Of a stretch of 64,000 nt of DNA, positions 8,488-18,652 are shown one piece after another. The stretch's first letter is position 1. Each line of letters opens with the position of its first letter. The position numbers and the translations under genes were made by a program. The DNA is from Altererythrobacter sp. (GTDB taxonomy: Bacteria > Pseudomonadota > Alphaproteobacteria > Sphingomonadales > Sphingomonadaceae), in contig JAFKFN010000007.1 of the NCBI GenBank assembly GCA_017308255.1, forward strand, positions 1 to 64,000, read 5' to 3'. Below the pieces are notes generated by a model that saw nothing but the letters and a program-made list of their open reading frames with translations, did not search any database and had not been told where the DNA came from.

Positions 8488-8638
8488 TCTATTTGTCCGG
8501 CGTGCCTAACAGGAAATCCGCCGGGCACAAAGCCGCGTCCCGCGCCCGGGCCGGACGGCCTGACCTGCGCGGCGAAACGCAGGGTGGGCCAGCCGGCCTG
8601 AACGCGGGTGAAATCGAGCGTGGCAACTCAAGTATGTC

Positions 8639-9838
<1,200 letters not shown>

Positions 9839-9934
9839 GACCTCGTTTATCCATTGGTGTGGCGAAAAGCCGCGAGCCCTGCGGCGCGCGGAAGCGCGAT
9901 TGTGGCGGAATCGGCGGGTCAGCGCAATCGCACG

Positions 9935-9963
9935 TTGGGATTGCCCCTGCCAAATGCAATATT
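9935..9963 (+). promoter_or_regulatory. Probable phaC promoter
   Basis: TTGGGA (9935-9940), 17-bp spacer, AATATT (9958-9963). Transcription would start about 14 nt before the phaC ATG. The box assignment is by eye. Confidence 0.35.
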
Positions 9964-9983
9964 CGTGCTTATGATGGGCTGTA

Positions 9984-11870
9984 ATGGCCCAATCGAGCGA
10001 GTCCGCCGGAGCGGACGACATCTTCACCGGAATGCTGCAAGCCCAGGGCGAGGCGGCGCTGCAGATGATGCGCACTTTCCTGCCCGAGGCGGAAGAGGCC
10101 CCGCCGGGCGAGGGGCAGCTTTCGCAATGGGGCGAATCCGCCTTGAAGCTGCAGACGATGTGGTTCGAGTTCCAGCGGCAGCAGGCGATTCCGGACATGC
10201 CGATCCCGTTTCTGGCCAATCCGGCCGAATGGTTCGGCGTGATGCAGGGCTGGTTCGAACGCACGCCGCTGTTCGATCCCCGGCGGCAGGCGGAGATGGT
10301 CGAAGAGGGTATGGCCCTGTGGGAAGAGGTGCTGGGGCAATACGGCGTCGGCCCGAAGGCGGCCGATGACAAGACGCCCGGCAAGGGGGAGATCGCGCTT
10401 CCCCGCCAGGACCGGCGCTTCGCCGACCCGGCGTGGCGCGAGCAGCCGGTGTTCGCCCTGATCCACCAGACCTATCTGTTCCTGGCCGAACGCGTGCTGG
10501 AGGCTGTCGATTCGGTCGAAGCACTGGACGAGAAGGAGCGCGAACAGCTGCGCTTCGCCACCCGCACCGTGCTCGACGCGATGAGCCCGGCGAACTTCCC
10601 GCTGATGAACCCGCTGGTGCTGGAACGCACGCTGGAGACCCATGGCGAGAACCTGGCCAAGGGCATGGAGCGGCTGGCGCGCGATCTCCAGCGCGGGCAG
10701 CTGACCCACACCGACGAAAGCCGCTTCACGCTGGGCGAGAACATCGCCGCCACGCCGGGCAAGGTGGTCCACGAGACGGAGCTGTTCCAGCTGATCCAGT
10801 ATGCCCCGGCGACGGAGCAGGTGCTGGCGGTGCCGCTGGTGATCTTCCCGCCGTGGATCAACCGTTTCTACATCCTCGACCTCAATCCCCGGAAAAGCTT
10901 CGTCAAGTGGGCGGTGGAGCGGGGCGTGACCGTGTTCATGGTATCCTGGCGCTCGGCCGACGAGAGCCTGGCCCATGTGACCTGGGACGATTACGTGCGC
11001 GCCCAGATCGAAGCGATCGACGTGGTGCGCGAGAGGCTGGGCGTGCCCGCGGTGCACGCGATGGGCTATTGCGTGGCCGGCACCACGCTGGCGGCGACGC
11101 TGGCGGTGCTCGCCCGCCGGGAAGGAGCCGGCAAGGTCGCCAGCGCCACCTTCCTGACGGCGCAGGTCGATTTCGAGCGGGCGGGCGATCTCAAGCTGTT
11201 CATCGACGAAACGCAGATGGAAATGATCCGTCAGGCCAGCCGGGGCGGCTATCTGGACGGGCGCTATATGGCGGCGACCTTCAACCTGCTGCGCGGCACG
11301 GATCTGATCTGGAACACGGTGATCAATCACTATCTGCTGGGCGAGGATTATCCGGCCTTCGACCTGCTGCACTGGAACGGCGACGTGACCAACCTGCCGG
11401 CGAAATGGCACGAAGCCTATCTGCGCGACTGCTATCGCGACAATCGGCTGGTGGTACCCGACGCGCTGACGGCTGACGGAACGCCGATCGACCTCGGCCT
11501 GATCAGCACGCCTGCCTATGTCCAGGCCGGGCGCGAGGACCATATCGCCCCCGCGGAAAGCGTGCTGCGCATGTTGGCCTATCTGAAAGGGCCGGCGCGC
11601 TTCGTGCTGGCGGGCAGCGGCCACATCGCCGGCGTCATCAACCCGCCGGCGGCGGACAAGTATCAATACTGGATCGGCGGCCCGACCGAATCGCTGGAAG
11701 CCTTCCTGCGCGGGGCCGAGGAGCATCCGGGAAGCTGGTGGAACGACTGGTTCGACTGGCTGCGCGATCAGGCGCCCGAAAAGGTGGAAGCCGGCGGCAA
11801 GCGCTCTCTGGCCGAGCCGGAGGATCAGGCGCGCGACAATGCGCCCGGTCGCTATGTTGCGATGCGATGA
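9984..11870 (+). CDS. phaC: Class I polyhydroxyalkanoate synthase PhaC
   Basis: A 628-residue synthase that polymerises (R)-3-hydroxyacyl-CoA on granules. The lipase-like box GYCVAGT supplies nucleophile Cys363; Asp519 (AGREDHIAP) and His547 (GSGHIAGVINPP) complete the triad. The PhaC N-terminal domain, with FEFQRQQAIPDMPIPFL and TDESRFTLGEN-type segments, precedes the alpha/beta-hydrolase core. The length suits class I enzymes, which work as homodimers without PhaE or PhaR subunits. The phasin gene follows in the same direction behind its own promoter. phaA and phaB are not nearby. Confidence 0.95.
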   Translation: MAQSSESAGADDIFTGMLQAQGEAALQMMRTFLPEAEEAPPGEGQLSQWGESALKLQTMWFEFQRQQAIPDMPIPFLANPAEWFGVMQGWFERTPLFDPRRQAEMVEEGMALWEEVLGQYGVGPKAADDKTPGKGEIALPRQDRRFADPAWREQPVFALIHQTYLFLAERVLEAVDSVEALDEKEREQLRFATRTVLDAMSPANFPLMNPLVLERTLETHGENLAKGMERLARDLQRGQLTHTDESRFTLGENIAATPGKVVHETELFQLIQYAPATEQVLAVPLVIFPPWINRFYILDLNPRKSFVKWAVERGVTVFMVSWRSADESLAHVTWDDYVRAQIEAIDVVRERLGVPAVHAMGYCVAGTTLAATLAVLARREGAGKVASATFLTAQVDFERAGDLKLFIDETQMEMIRQASRGGYLDGRYMAATFNLLRGTDLIWNTVINHYLLGEDYPAFDLLHWNGDVTNLPAKWHEAYLRDCYRDNRLVVPDALTADGTPIDLGLISTPAYVQAGREDHIAPAESVLRMLAYLKGPARFVLAGSGHIAGVINPPAADKYQYWIGGPTESLEAFLRGAEEHPGSWWNDWFDWLRDQAPEKVEAGGKRSLAEPEDQARDNAPGRYVAMR

Positions 11871-11878
11871 TCCGGCTA

Positions 11879-11944
11879 TTTTTGTGCATTGCACAAAAAG
11901 CGTTGACAGCGGCCAGCCTCATTCCATATTGTGCAGTGCAACAA
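11879..11944 (+). promoter_or_regulatory. Phasin promoter with two PhaR-like operators
   Basis: TTGACA (11903-11908), 16-bp spacer, CATATT (11925-11930) form a strong promoter. A perfect inverted repeat TTTTTGTGCA-T-TGCACAAAAA (11879-11899) lies upstream of -35. A degenerate second copy, TTGTGCA-G-TGCAACAA (11929-11944), covers the end of -10 and the start site. The two centres are 47 bp apart. PhaR, the PHA-responsive repressor of phasin genes, recognises TGC/GCA-containing palindromes, so these are probable PhaR operators. Confidence 0.6.
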
Positions 11945-11979
11945 GAGCTTTGCATCCCTGAGGAGGCGAGCGAGGAATC

Positions 11980-12711
11980 ATGGCTGACGTTTCCGATCCG
12001 AGCGCCGAAAGCGCGGAGAAAGCATACGCCGAAGCGACCGCCGCGGCCGAGGTGAAAGCGCCGCAAGTGGCCCCCGAGCCGCCGGCCAAGCCTTTGAAGG
12101 CCCCGGCGAAGAGGGCCGCCAAGACCAGAACATCCAAGATCAGGACAACAAAGACCGGGACATCGGCCGCGAAGCCCGCCCCGGCCCGCCGGACGCCGCG
12201 CCGCAAGCCGGTTCCGCGAAAGACCTTTGCCCAGACATCGACCGTTTCCGAAAAGGACAAGATCATGGCCACTGCCAAGACCAGCACCACCGATTTCACC
12301 CAGCCGATCAACGACGCGCTCGGCGAGTTCCAGACCCGTGCCCGCGCGGCTTACGAAAAGAGTTCTGAAGCCCTGACCGAGGCGAGCGAGTTCACCAAGG
12401 GCAATGTCGAGGCGCTTGTCGAAAGCGGCAAGATCCTGGCCGGCGGCGCACAGAACCTGGGCAAGACCTATGTCGAGGACGCCAAGGGCGCTTACGAGAC
12501 GATGACCGCCGATCTGAAGGAACTGGCCGCGGTCAAGAGCCCGACGGAACTGTTCCAGCTGCAAGGCAAGATCGCGCGCCGCAATTTCGATGCGCTGGTC
12601 GCCAGCAGCTCGAAGAACACGGAAGCGCTGATCAAGCTGGCGAACGAAGCCTTCGCGCCCCTTTCGGGCCGGGTGAATGTCGCCGCCGAAAAGCTGACCC
12701 GGGCCGCCTGA
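11980..12711 (+). CDS. phaP: Phasin with basic, histone-H1-like N-terminal extension
   Basis: A 243-residue granule-associated protein. Residues about 95-243 form the helical phasin domain (family TIGR01841), with TDFTQPINDALGEFQ at its start and KSPTELFQLQGKIARRNFD further on. The first 90 residues are rich in Ala, Pro, Lys and Arg (KAPAKRAAKTRTSKIRT, ARRTPRRKPVPRK) like a histone H1 tail. Such tails in PhaF and PhaM bind DNA, which would let granules attach to the nucleoid; that role is inferred. An ATG at about codon 95 (MATAKTSTTDF) could give a tail-less form. GAGGAGGCGAGCGAGG precedes the start. Confidence 0.85.
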   Translation: MADVSDPSAESAEKAYAEATAAAEVKAPQVAPEPPAKPLKAPAKRAAKTRTSKIRTTKTGTSAAKPAPARRTPRRKPVPRKTFAQTSTVSEKDKIMATAKTSTTDFTQPINDALGEFQTRARAAYEKSSEALTEASEFTKGNVEALVESGKILAGGAQNLGKTYVEDAKGAYETMTADLKELAAVKSPTELFQLQGKIARRNFDALVASSSKNTEALIKLANEAFAPLSGRVNVAAEKLTRAA

Positions 12712-12730
12712 GGCCTGCAAAGCGACGCTT

Positions 12731-12796
12731 TATCCGCCGATTCCTCCTCTCCCTCGGCGGATAGTCCGGGCCGGACGGCTGCCAGCCGCCCGGCCC
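12731..12796 (+). terminator. Double-hairpin terminator after phasin
   Basis: TATCCGCCGA/TCGGCGGATA (12731-12740 with 12754-12763) is a perfect 10-bp stem with a 13-nt loop. A second stem, GGGCCGG/CCGGCCC (12768-12774 with 12790-12796), follows and leads into GTTTGC. Confidence 0.6.
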
Positions 12797-12858
12797 GTTT
12801 GCGTTGCGCACCGGTTAACCGCGATTTGCACGCGAACATCTTGAAGCGGCGCGCCTTG

Positions 12859-13284
12859 ATGCGATATTCCGTTCCCATGCGCTGCCCCGCCGCCTCGATC
12901 CTGCCCGCACCTGAAGGGCTCCCTTCGCCCGTGCTGGCGGCCGGAGAGGACGAGGGCACCGACAACGGCACCGGGGGAACCGACGGCCAGGGCCAGGTCG
13001 GGCTCGCCACCCGCACCCGCGCGCGGCCGAAGAAGCCGCAGCAGTACAAGGTGCTGATGCTCAACGACGATTACACGCCGATGGAATTCGTCGTCATGGT
13101 GCTGAAGCGGTTCTTCCGGATGGATCTGGAACAGGCCACGCGGGTCATGCTCCACGTCCACCAGAAGGGCGTGGGGGTTTGCGGCGTGTTTCCCTATGAA
13201 GTGGCGGAAACCAAGGTGAACCAGGTGATGGATTTCGCGCGCGTTAACCAGCATCCGCTGCAATGCACGCTGGAAAAGGCCTGA
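12859..13284 (+). CDS. clpS: ClpS, adaptor of the ClpAP protease
   Basis: About 141 residues. The C-terminal 80 are a canonical ClpS core: [18 protein letters not shown], in which the aspartates and threonine line the N-degron pocket, then [20 protein letters not shown]. ClpS delivers N-end-rule substrates to ClpA. The N-terminal 55 residues are a disordered Gly/Glu/Thr-rich tail. The start is uncertain: ATGs at 12799, 12859 and 12877 are in frame, and I prefer 12859, with GAAGCGG upstream. clpA is not in the window. Confidence 0.85.
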   Translation: MRYSVPMRCPAASILPAPEGLPSPVLAAGEDEGTDNGTGGTDGQGQVGLATRTRARPKKPQQYKVLMLNDDYTPMEFVVMVLKRFFRMDLEQATRVMLHVHQKGVGVCGVFPYEVAETKVNQVMDFARVNQHPLQCTLEKA

Positions 13285-13394
13285 TCCTTCGCCCCGACCC
13301 ATAGCCCTGGCCCGAAATGGGGGAATGACCTGGCGCGGAGGCGTGGCTATAGCGCCGCTCGAAACTCTGCGATCATTGGGCCGTTGGGCTGATC

Positions 13395-14639
13395 TTGAAG
13401 ATTATTACCGCCATTGACCGATACGTGTTCCGGCTCACGATCGTGCCGATGTTCGGCGTGTTCCTGCTCGCCGCTTCTCTGCTCATGCTGGAGAAGATGC
13501 TGCGGCTGATGGAGTTCGTCTCTTCCGAAGGCGGGCCGGTGACCATCGTCTTCCGCATGCTGGTCAACCTCATCCCGGAATATGCCGGGCTGGCGATTCC
13601 CCTGGGGCTGATGCTGGGCATCCTGTTCGCCTTCCGCAAGCTGGCGACGACCAGCGAGCTGGATGTCCTGCGCGCCGTGGGGTGGAGCTATACCCGCCTG
13701 CTCAGGGTCCCCTATATGATCACGCTGGTGCTGCTGGCGCTGAACCTGCTGATCGTGGGGTATTGGCAGCCGCTGGCACGGTACGGTTACGAGCAGCTCG
13801 ATTTCGAGCTGCGCTCGGGCGCGTTGGGCGCGGCGATCAAGGTGGGGGAGTTCACCACGCTCAAGGACAAGGTGGCGCTGCGGATCGAGGAAAGCCAGGA
13901 TGACGGCCGCCGCCTGATCGGCATCTTCGCGCGGGTGGCGAACGACAAGGGGCAGGTCCTGTCGATCTCCGCGCGCGAAGGGCGCTTCCTGGCCGACGCC
14001 GAGAACCGCGACACGATCATCTTCCGGCTGACCGACGGCACGATCGTGCAGGAGATGCCCGGCGAAGCCCCGCGCGTGCTGAGCTTCGCGCGCGACGACC
14101 TGCCGATCGACCTGCCGCGCATCGAGGAATTCCGCGCCCGCGGTGACGAGAGCCGCGAATACCTGCTGCCCGAACTGCTCGAACTGGGTTGGCGCGACCA
14201 GAACGTGGCGCCGATCAAGCGAGTGGAGGGGCAGGCGGCGTTCAATTACCGGATCGTCGAAGTGGTGATGATGCTGATGCTGCCGCTGCTGGCGGTGGCC
14301 CTGGCGATCCCGCCCAAGCGCTCCACCTCCTCATTGGGCGTGTTCGTGTCGATCGTGATGGTGGTGGCCTATCACAAGGTCAACCAATACGGGCAGGAGG
14401 TGGCCACGCTGGGGCGGATAGACCCGCTGCTGGCGCTGTGGGGCCCCTTTGCCGTGTTTGCCGTGCTGATAGGCTGGATGTATTTCCAGGTCGCCTTCGT
14501 GCCCGGCGGCCAGGCGATCGGCGCCCTGGAATCCGTTTACGCCAAGCTGATCAAGCGCGTGCGAGCGCTGCTGCGCCGGCGCGACCGCACCGCATCAAGC
14601 GATCCGTCGATCGAGGAAGCAGCCGCCGGTGCTGTTTGA
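13395..14639 (+). CDS. lptF: LptF, LPS export permease
   Basis: A 414-residue YjgP/YjgQ-family permease. It has an N-terminal pair of transmembrane helices, the family segment IPLGLMLGILFAFRKLATTSELDVL, which I give here only by its ends IPLGLMLG and SELDVLRA, a periplasmic beta-jellyroll in the middle, and C-terminal helices (LLAVALAIPPKRSTSSLG). With LptG and the ATPase LptB it pulls lipopolysaccharide from the inner membrane. The start is TTG 13395; no better in-frame start is seen. It overlaps lptG by 11 nt. Confidence 0.92.
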   Translation: MKIITAIDRYVFRLTIVPMFGVFLLAASLLMLEKMLRLMEFVSSEGGPVTIVFRMLVNLIPEYAGLAIPLGLMLGILFAFRKLATTSELDVLRAVGWSYTRLLRVPYMITLVLLALNLLIVGYWQPLARYGYEQLDFELRSGALGAAIKVGEFTTLKDKVALRIEESQDDGRRLIGIFARVANDKGQVLSISAREGRFLADAENRDTIIFRLTDGTIVQEMPGEAPRVLSFARDDLPIDLPRIEEFRARGDESREYLLPELLELGWRDQNVAPIKRVEGQAAFNYRIVEVVMMLMLPLLAVALAIPPKRSTSSLGVFVSIVMVVAYHKVNQYGQEVATLGRIDPLLALWGPFAVFAVLIGWMYFQVAFVPGGQAIGALESVYAKLIKRVRALLRRRDRTASSDPSIEEAAAGAV

Positions 14640-15729
14640 TTTCTTTCCCTCGCGCACGCTGACCTGGTATCTGGGCAAGACCTTCATGGTCCGCATCCTG
14701 GCGGTGCTGGTCATGCTGGTGCTGGTGCTGATGATGCTCGACCTGCTGAGCAACGCGGGCGACATCCTGGCCCACCCGGGCAATGGCGAGGGGGAGCTGC
14801 TGCGCTATGTATCGCTGCGCATTCCCCAGCTGGTCTCGCGGTTCCTGCCTTATTCGGTGCTGCTGGCCACGATCCTGACGCTGGCCACCTTCAACCAGAA
14901 CAGCGAAGTGGTGGCGATGAAGGCCGCCGGCCTCTCGGCCCACCAGATCCTCGCCCCGCTGGTGCTGGCGGCGCTGCTGGTCTCGGGCTTCTCGTTCGCC
15001 TTCAACGAGCGGGTCGTGACCCGCGCGACGGCGACGCTGAAGGTGTGGGAGGCGAACGATTACGGCGCGCTGCCGCGCGACAGCGGCGCGCGGGCGAACA
15101 TCTACCTGAACGATGGCAACGACGTGATGCTGGCCTCGCTGATAGAGGGGTCGGGCGCGCAGACGGTCATGCGCGGGGTCACGTTCTACGAGCTGGACAA
15201 GAACGGCATGATCATGCGCCAGTATCGCGGGCCGCTGGCGCGCTGGGCCAATCCCGGCTGGCGGCTGGAGCAACCCCGCGTGCTGGACGTGGGCACGGCC
15301 GAGACGCGCGAGCTGGCCCAGCCCTTGGTACTCGCGCCCGGTATCACGTTGCAGCAGGTGGCCCTGCGCAAGGTCGATCCCGATGCCGAGGCGATCGGGG
15401 AGCTGCGGGAATCGATCGGTGCGATGGATGCCGCCGGCCGCCGTACCGCGGAGCTCAAGGGCAAGTGGTGGCACAAGATATCCGGCCCGCTTTCCGCCGT
15501 GCTCATGCCCTTGCTGGGCGCGGTGGCGGGGTTCGGCCTGGCGCGTTCGGGGCACCTGTTCGCCCGCGCGGTGATCGGCATGGCGCTGGGCTTCGCCTAT
15601 TTCGTGGTCGACAACGCCGCCCTGGCGATGGGCAGCTTCGGGGGCTATCCGCCGCTGCTGGCCGCCTGGGCGCCGTTCGTGCTGTTTTTCCTGATCGGCG
15701 AGACGGTCCTGATCCGCACCGAGGAATAG
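14629..15729 (+). CDS. lptG: LptG, LPS export permease
   Basis: A 366-residue partner of LptF with the same architecture: helices at the N-terminus (FFPSRTLTWYLGKTF, then a leucine/methionine-rich helix), the SEVVAMKAAGLSAHQIL coupling region that contacts LptB, a periplasmic domain, and C-terminal helices (GLARSGHLFARAVIGMALG). It starts at GTG 14629 inside the end of lptF, with GAGGAAG about 10 nt upstream, so translation is coupled. Confidence 0.92.
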   Translation: MLFDFFPSRTLTWYLGKTFMVRILAVLVMLVLVLMMLDLLSNAGDILAHPGNGEGELLRYVSLRIPQLVSRFLPYSVLLATILTLATFNQNSEVVAMKAAGLSAHQILAPLVLAALLVSGFSFAFNERVVTRATATLKVWEANDYGALPRDSGARANIYLNDGNDVMLASLIEGSGAQTVMRGVTFYELDKNGMIMRQYRGPLARWANPGWRLEQPRVLDVGTAETRELAQPLVLAPGITLQQVALRKVDPDAEAIGELRESIGAMDAAGRRTAELKGKWWHKISGPLSAVLMPLLGAVAGFGLARSGHLFARAVIGMALGFAYFVVDNAALAMGSFGGYPPLLAAWAPFVLFFLIGETVLIRTEE

Positions 15730-15755
15730 CCCGAGCCAGGGCCCTGCAACGCCGC

Positions 15756-15784
15756 TTGCGTCGCCATATTTTTGCCATTATTTG
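15756..15784 (+). promoter_or_regulatory. Possible promoter of the small lipoprotein
   Basis: TTGCGT (15756-15761), 17-bp spacer, TATTTG (15779-15784), 60 nt upstream of the lipoprotein start. Identified by eye only. Confidence 0.3.
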
Positions 15785-15843
15785 GGGCCGGCTCGCGCCG
15801 CTGCGAGTCTGTGGGTTTGAGGCCCACTCTAGGAGAAACTGAT

Positions 15844-16074
15844 ATGAAGAAGATCGCTCTGGCTGCCGCTTCGGCCTCGTTCCTGTTCGCTCTGTCGGCT
15901 TGCGGCGACACCACTCAGGAGCCGGCTGCCGAAGACACCACGGTGGTTGAAGAGACCCCGATCGCGACCGACACCGCGACCGACGTTGCGACCGACGCCG
16001 CCACGGACGTGGCCACCGACGCCGCGACCGACGCGGCTGCCACGGGTGCGGCGACCGACGCTCCGGCGCAGTAA
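15844..16074 (+). CDS. Small repetitive lipoprotein (ATDVATDAA repeats)
   Basis: A 76-residue lipoprotein. MKKIALAAASASFLF is a signal peptide ending in the lipobox LSAC, so cysteine 20 would be lipidated. The mature part is acidic and low-complexity, with tandem TDVATDAA units. AGGAGA lies 8 nt before the ATG, and a strong terminator follows, so it is a single-gene transcript. Such small Ala/Thr/Asp lipoproteins are common in sphingomonads; the function is unknown. Confidence 0.75.
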   Translation: MKKIALAAASASFLFALSACGDTTQEPAAEDTTVVEETPIATDTATDVATDAATDVATDAATDAAATGAATDAPAQ

Positions 16075-16139
16075 GCCATACCGCACGGCCGAGGCGGGCG
16101 GATCGCCCGCCTTCCGGCTCTTGCGAAGGCAATCGAACA

Positions 16140-16180
16140 GGGCGCGCAAGCCAATCCGGCTTGCGCGCCCTTTCCTTTTT
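16140..16180 (+). terminator. Strong Rho-independent terminator
   Basis: A perfect 13-bp stem, GGGCGCGCAAGCC/GGCTTGCGCGCCC, with a 5-nt loop, followed by TTTCCTTTTT. It ends the lipoprotein transcript. Confidence 0.9.
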
Positions 16181-16221
16181 CCGATGACGAAGGCGTTCGA
16201 AGCCGGACGCCGCGTGGGCGA

Positions 16222-17346
16222 TCAGGCGCGCAGGCTACGTTCGCCGAGACCGGTTTCGGGGTGGGGCTTGCCCATCGTGCTGCGCGCGATGCGGGCGATC
16301 AGCGTGACCATTCCCGGATAGTTCGCGCGGGCATAGGTCGATTCCACGCCGAAGCGAGCGGCCAGCCGGCGATGCGCTTCGGCCAGCGAATGATAAGGCA
16401 CGCTGGGCAGCAGATGGTGCAGCGCGTGATAGCGCAGGCCGACGGGGGCCCACAGGCCGGCCCACGGCGCGGGCGGCGGCACGTTCACTGAATCGAGGTA
16501 TTGCGCCGTCACGCTCATCGGTTCGCCCTCGTTGCCCCACAGATGCGCCACCAGCGTGCGAAGCTGGTTCAGCACCGCCACGCCCGAGACGATCACCAGC
16601 GCGATCAGCAGCGGCCGCCAGCCGAGGAACAACGGGCTGGCGAGCACGGCAACGGCCCAAACCGACGCGCCCAGTTCCTGCCAGAAGACCTGCCGGGCGA
16701 ACGCGCCTTCGGCCGGGCGGCGGCGGAACTGGGGATTGATGGTCAGCGCCGAGAACCGTTCCCAGACTAGCTTGCGCAGAGGCGGCACGATCACCCCCAG
16801 CGGCACCAGCACACCCGAGCGGATCAGGAAGGCCACTGGCGCCAGCAGGGCGATGAGGATGAACAGCGGCAAGGACCACGGCTTCATCAGCGCCAGCGGC
16901 AGATATTCGGGATCGTCCACCGTGCCATAGCGCGTGCGCGCGTGATGCAGCGTATGCACGTTCTCATACATCAGCGACGGCGTGAGCAGGGGGATGCCGA
17001 CGAGGAGATTCCACGCCAGGCGGAAGCCCGGCAGCGCGTTGCGGTGCAGGTGCGTCAATTCATGGATGAACAGCAGCGCGCGATAGAGAGCGAGCACCGC
17101 GACAACGCCGCACAGGATCGCCAGCGGAACGCTGCCGGCCAGGATCGCGCCGGCCAGCGCGGCATAGCCGATGGCTGCCGACAGCAGCATGTCGGGCCAG
17201 TAGATGCCCGGGCGGGCGGTGCTGATATCGCGCGTGAGCTCAGCCGCGGCGCGCAGCATCTCCATATCATCGGCCGCGGCATTCCGGCCCGGCCCGGCCT
17301 GGCCCGGCGACGTGGCGCGATCATTGATGGCTTCACTGGCGTTCAT
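16222..17346 (-). CDS. Fatty acid desaturase family protein
   Basis: A 374-residue membrane di-iron enzyme. The three histidine clusters of the family are present: HELTH (from LLFIHELTHLHRN), HTLHH (from ENVHTLHHART) and YHALHHLLP. Hydrophobic segments flank them, consistent with four membrane helices and a cytosolic di-iron site. The start at 17346 has GGAACGAAG upstream; a longer frame to 17394 has no support. It converges with the lipoprotein terminator. Whether the substrate is a membrane lipid, a carotenoid or a sphingolipid-like chain cannot be told. Confidence 0.8.
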   Translation of the reverse strand: MNASEAINDRATSPGQAGPGRNAAADDMEMLRAAAELTRDISTARPGIYWPDMLLSAAIGYAALAGAILAGSVPLAILCGVVAVLALYRALLFIHELTHLHRNALPGFRLAWNLLVGIPLLTPSLMYENVHTLHHARTRYGTVDDPEYLPLALMKPWSLPLFILIALLAPVAFLIRSGVLVPLGVIVPPLRKLVWERFSALTINPQFRRRPAEGAFARQVFWQELGASVWAVAVLASPLFLGWRPLLIALVIVSGVAVLNQLRTLVAHLWGNEGEPMSVTAQYLDSVNVPPPAPWAGLWAPVGLRYHALHHLLPSVPYHSLAEAHRRLAARFGVESTYARANYPGMVTLIARIARSTMGKPHPETGLGERSLRA

Positions 17347-17478
17347 GGCTTCGTTCCATACAGGCCCGATGCGGTGCGGGCGCCTTTGCCGCACCCGTGC
17401 TGCTTCACGGATGGCGGCTTGACAATGCGCCCATAGCGCACGCAGGGCTGAGCGTCCCCTGAATATAAGGTCTCAACC

Positions 17479-18636
17479 GTGTCGATAGCCGAGGTAGTGA
17501 TCGCTCCGGTATCCGGCAAGCGCGACTTCGACGCATTCGTCGATCTCGCCTATCGCCTCAACGCTGGCGATCCCAACTGGGTGCCGCCGCTGCGCGCCGA
17601 AGTGGTCGAGCTGCTGACGCCGGGCAAGAACCCGTTTCACGAACACGCCAAGATGCAGCTTTTCCTGGCCCGCCGGAACGGGCGGATCGTGGGCCGCATC
17701 TCGGCGCATTATGACGAGCTTGCGCTGGCCCAGCCGCCCGAACAGGGCATGGGGCCGGGCACCGGCAACTGGGGCCTGTTCGAGGCCGAGGACGAGACCG
17801 CGGCCCACGCCCTGATCGCCCGCGCCGAGCAGTGGCTGCGCGACCAGGGCATGACCCGCGTGCTGGCGCCGATCAGCCTTTCCATCTGGGAAGAGCCGGG
17901 CCTGCTGGTGAAAGGGCACGATCATTCGCCGATGGTGATGATGGGCCACAACAAGCCCGAATATCAACAATGGATCGAAAGCGCCGGCTATACCGTGGCC
18001 AAGCGGCTGCTGACTTATGACCTGGCGGTGGACAAGGCGTTCCCCCCGCTGATCGACCGCATCGTGGCCTCGGGCGAGAAGAACGGGCGGATCAAGGTGC
18101 GCCCGGTGGACAAGAGCCATTTCGATCGCGACGCGGCGATCATCATCGACATCCTCAACGATGCCTGGTCAAAGAACTGGGGCTTCGTTCCCTTCACCGA
18201 GAGCGAGAAGCGCTATGGCGCCAAGAAGCTGGCGCCGCTGATCTTGGAAGGGGCCAACATGATCGCCGAGCTTGACGGCGAGCCGGTGGCCTTCATGCTC
18301 GCCCTGCCCGATGTGAACGCGCTGCTTAAGCCGATGAAGGGGCGGCTGTTCCCGTTAAACTGGATCAAGTTGCTGTGGTGGCTGCGCAATCCCCAGCCGG
18401 CCGACTTCCGCGTGCCGCTGATGGGCGTGGTCAAGCGGCTGCAAGCCTCGCGCATGGCGAGCCAGCTTGCCTTCATGATGATCGAATACATCCGCCGCTA
18501 TTCCGTGGGCAGCCACGGGGCGAAGCGCGCGGAGGTGGGCTGGATCCTGGAGGACAACCAGGGGATGCTGGCCATCGCCGACGCGATCGAGGGGCGCAAC
18601 AACCGCGAATACCGTATCTACGGCAGGCCGCTGTAA
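17479..18636 (+). CDS. YghO-like GNAT-fold protein
   Basis: A 385-residue protein starting at GTG 17479 behind ATAAGG. The opening (FDAFVDLAYRLNAGDPNWVPPL) and the central LSIWEEPGLLVKGHD region resemble the uncharacterised E. coli YghO family, which has an N-acetyltransferase fold (MIAELDGEPVAFMLALPDVN). No substrate is known. The following 16 nt lead straight into an EcfG-type promoter for the next gene. Confidence 0.65.
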   Translation: MSIAEVVIAPVSGKRDFDAFVDLAYRLNAGDPNWVPPLRAEVVELLTPGKNPFHEHAKMQLFLARRNGRIVGRISAHYDELALAQPPEQGMGPGTGNWGLFEAEDETAAHALIARAEQWLRDQGMTRVLAPISLSIWEEPGLLVKGHDHSPMVMMGHNKPEYQQWIESAGYTVAKRLLTYDLAVDKAFPPLIDRIVASGEKNGRIKVRPVDKSHFDRDAAIIIDILNDAWSKNWGFVPFTESEKRYGAKKLAPLILEGANMIAELDGEPVAFMLALPDVNALLKPMKGRLFPLNWIKLLWWLRNPQPADFRVPLMGVVKRLQASRMASQLAFMMIEYIRRYSVGSHGAKRAEVGWILEDNQGMLAIADAIEGRNNREYRIYGRPL

Positions 18637-18652
18637 CCGCGCGGCGGCGCGG

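Noticed and set aside
6970-8601. 543-residue open frame on the plus strand
   Set aside because: Antisense to the MFS transporter; rich in Asp, Gln and His with no recognisable motif.
9969-11894. 641-residue open frame on the minus strand
   Set aside because: Exactly antisense to phaC, whose catalytic residues are certain.
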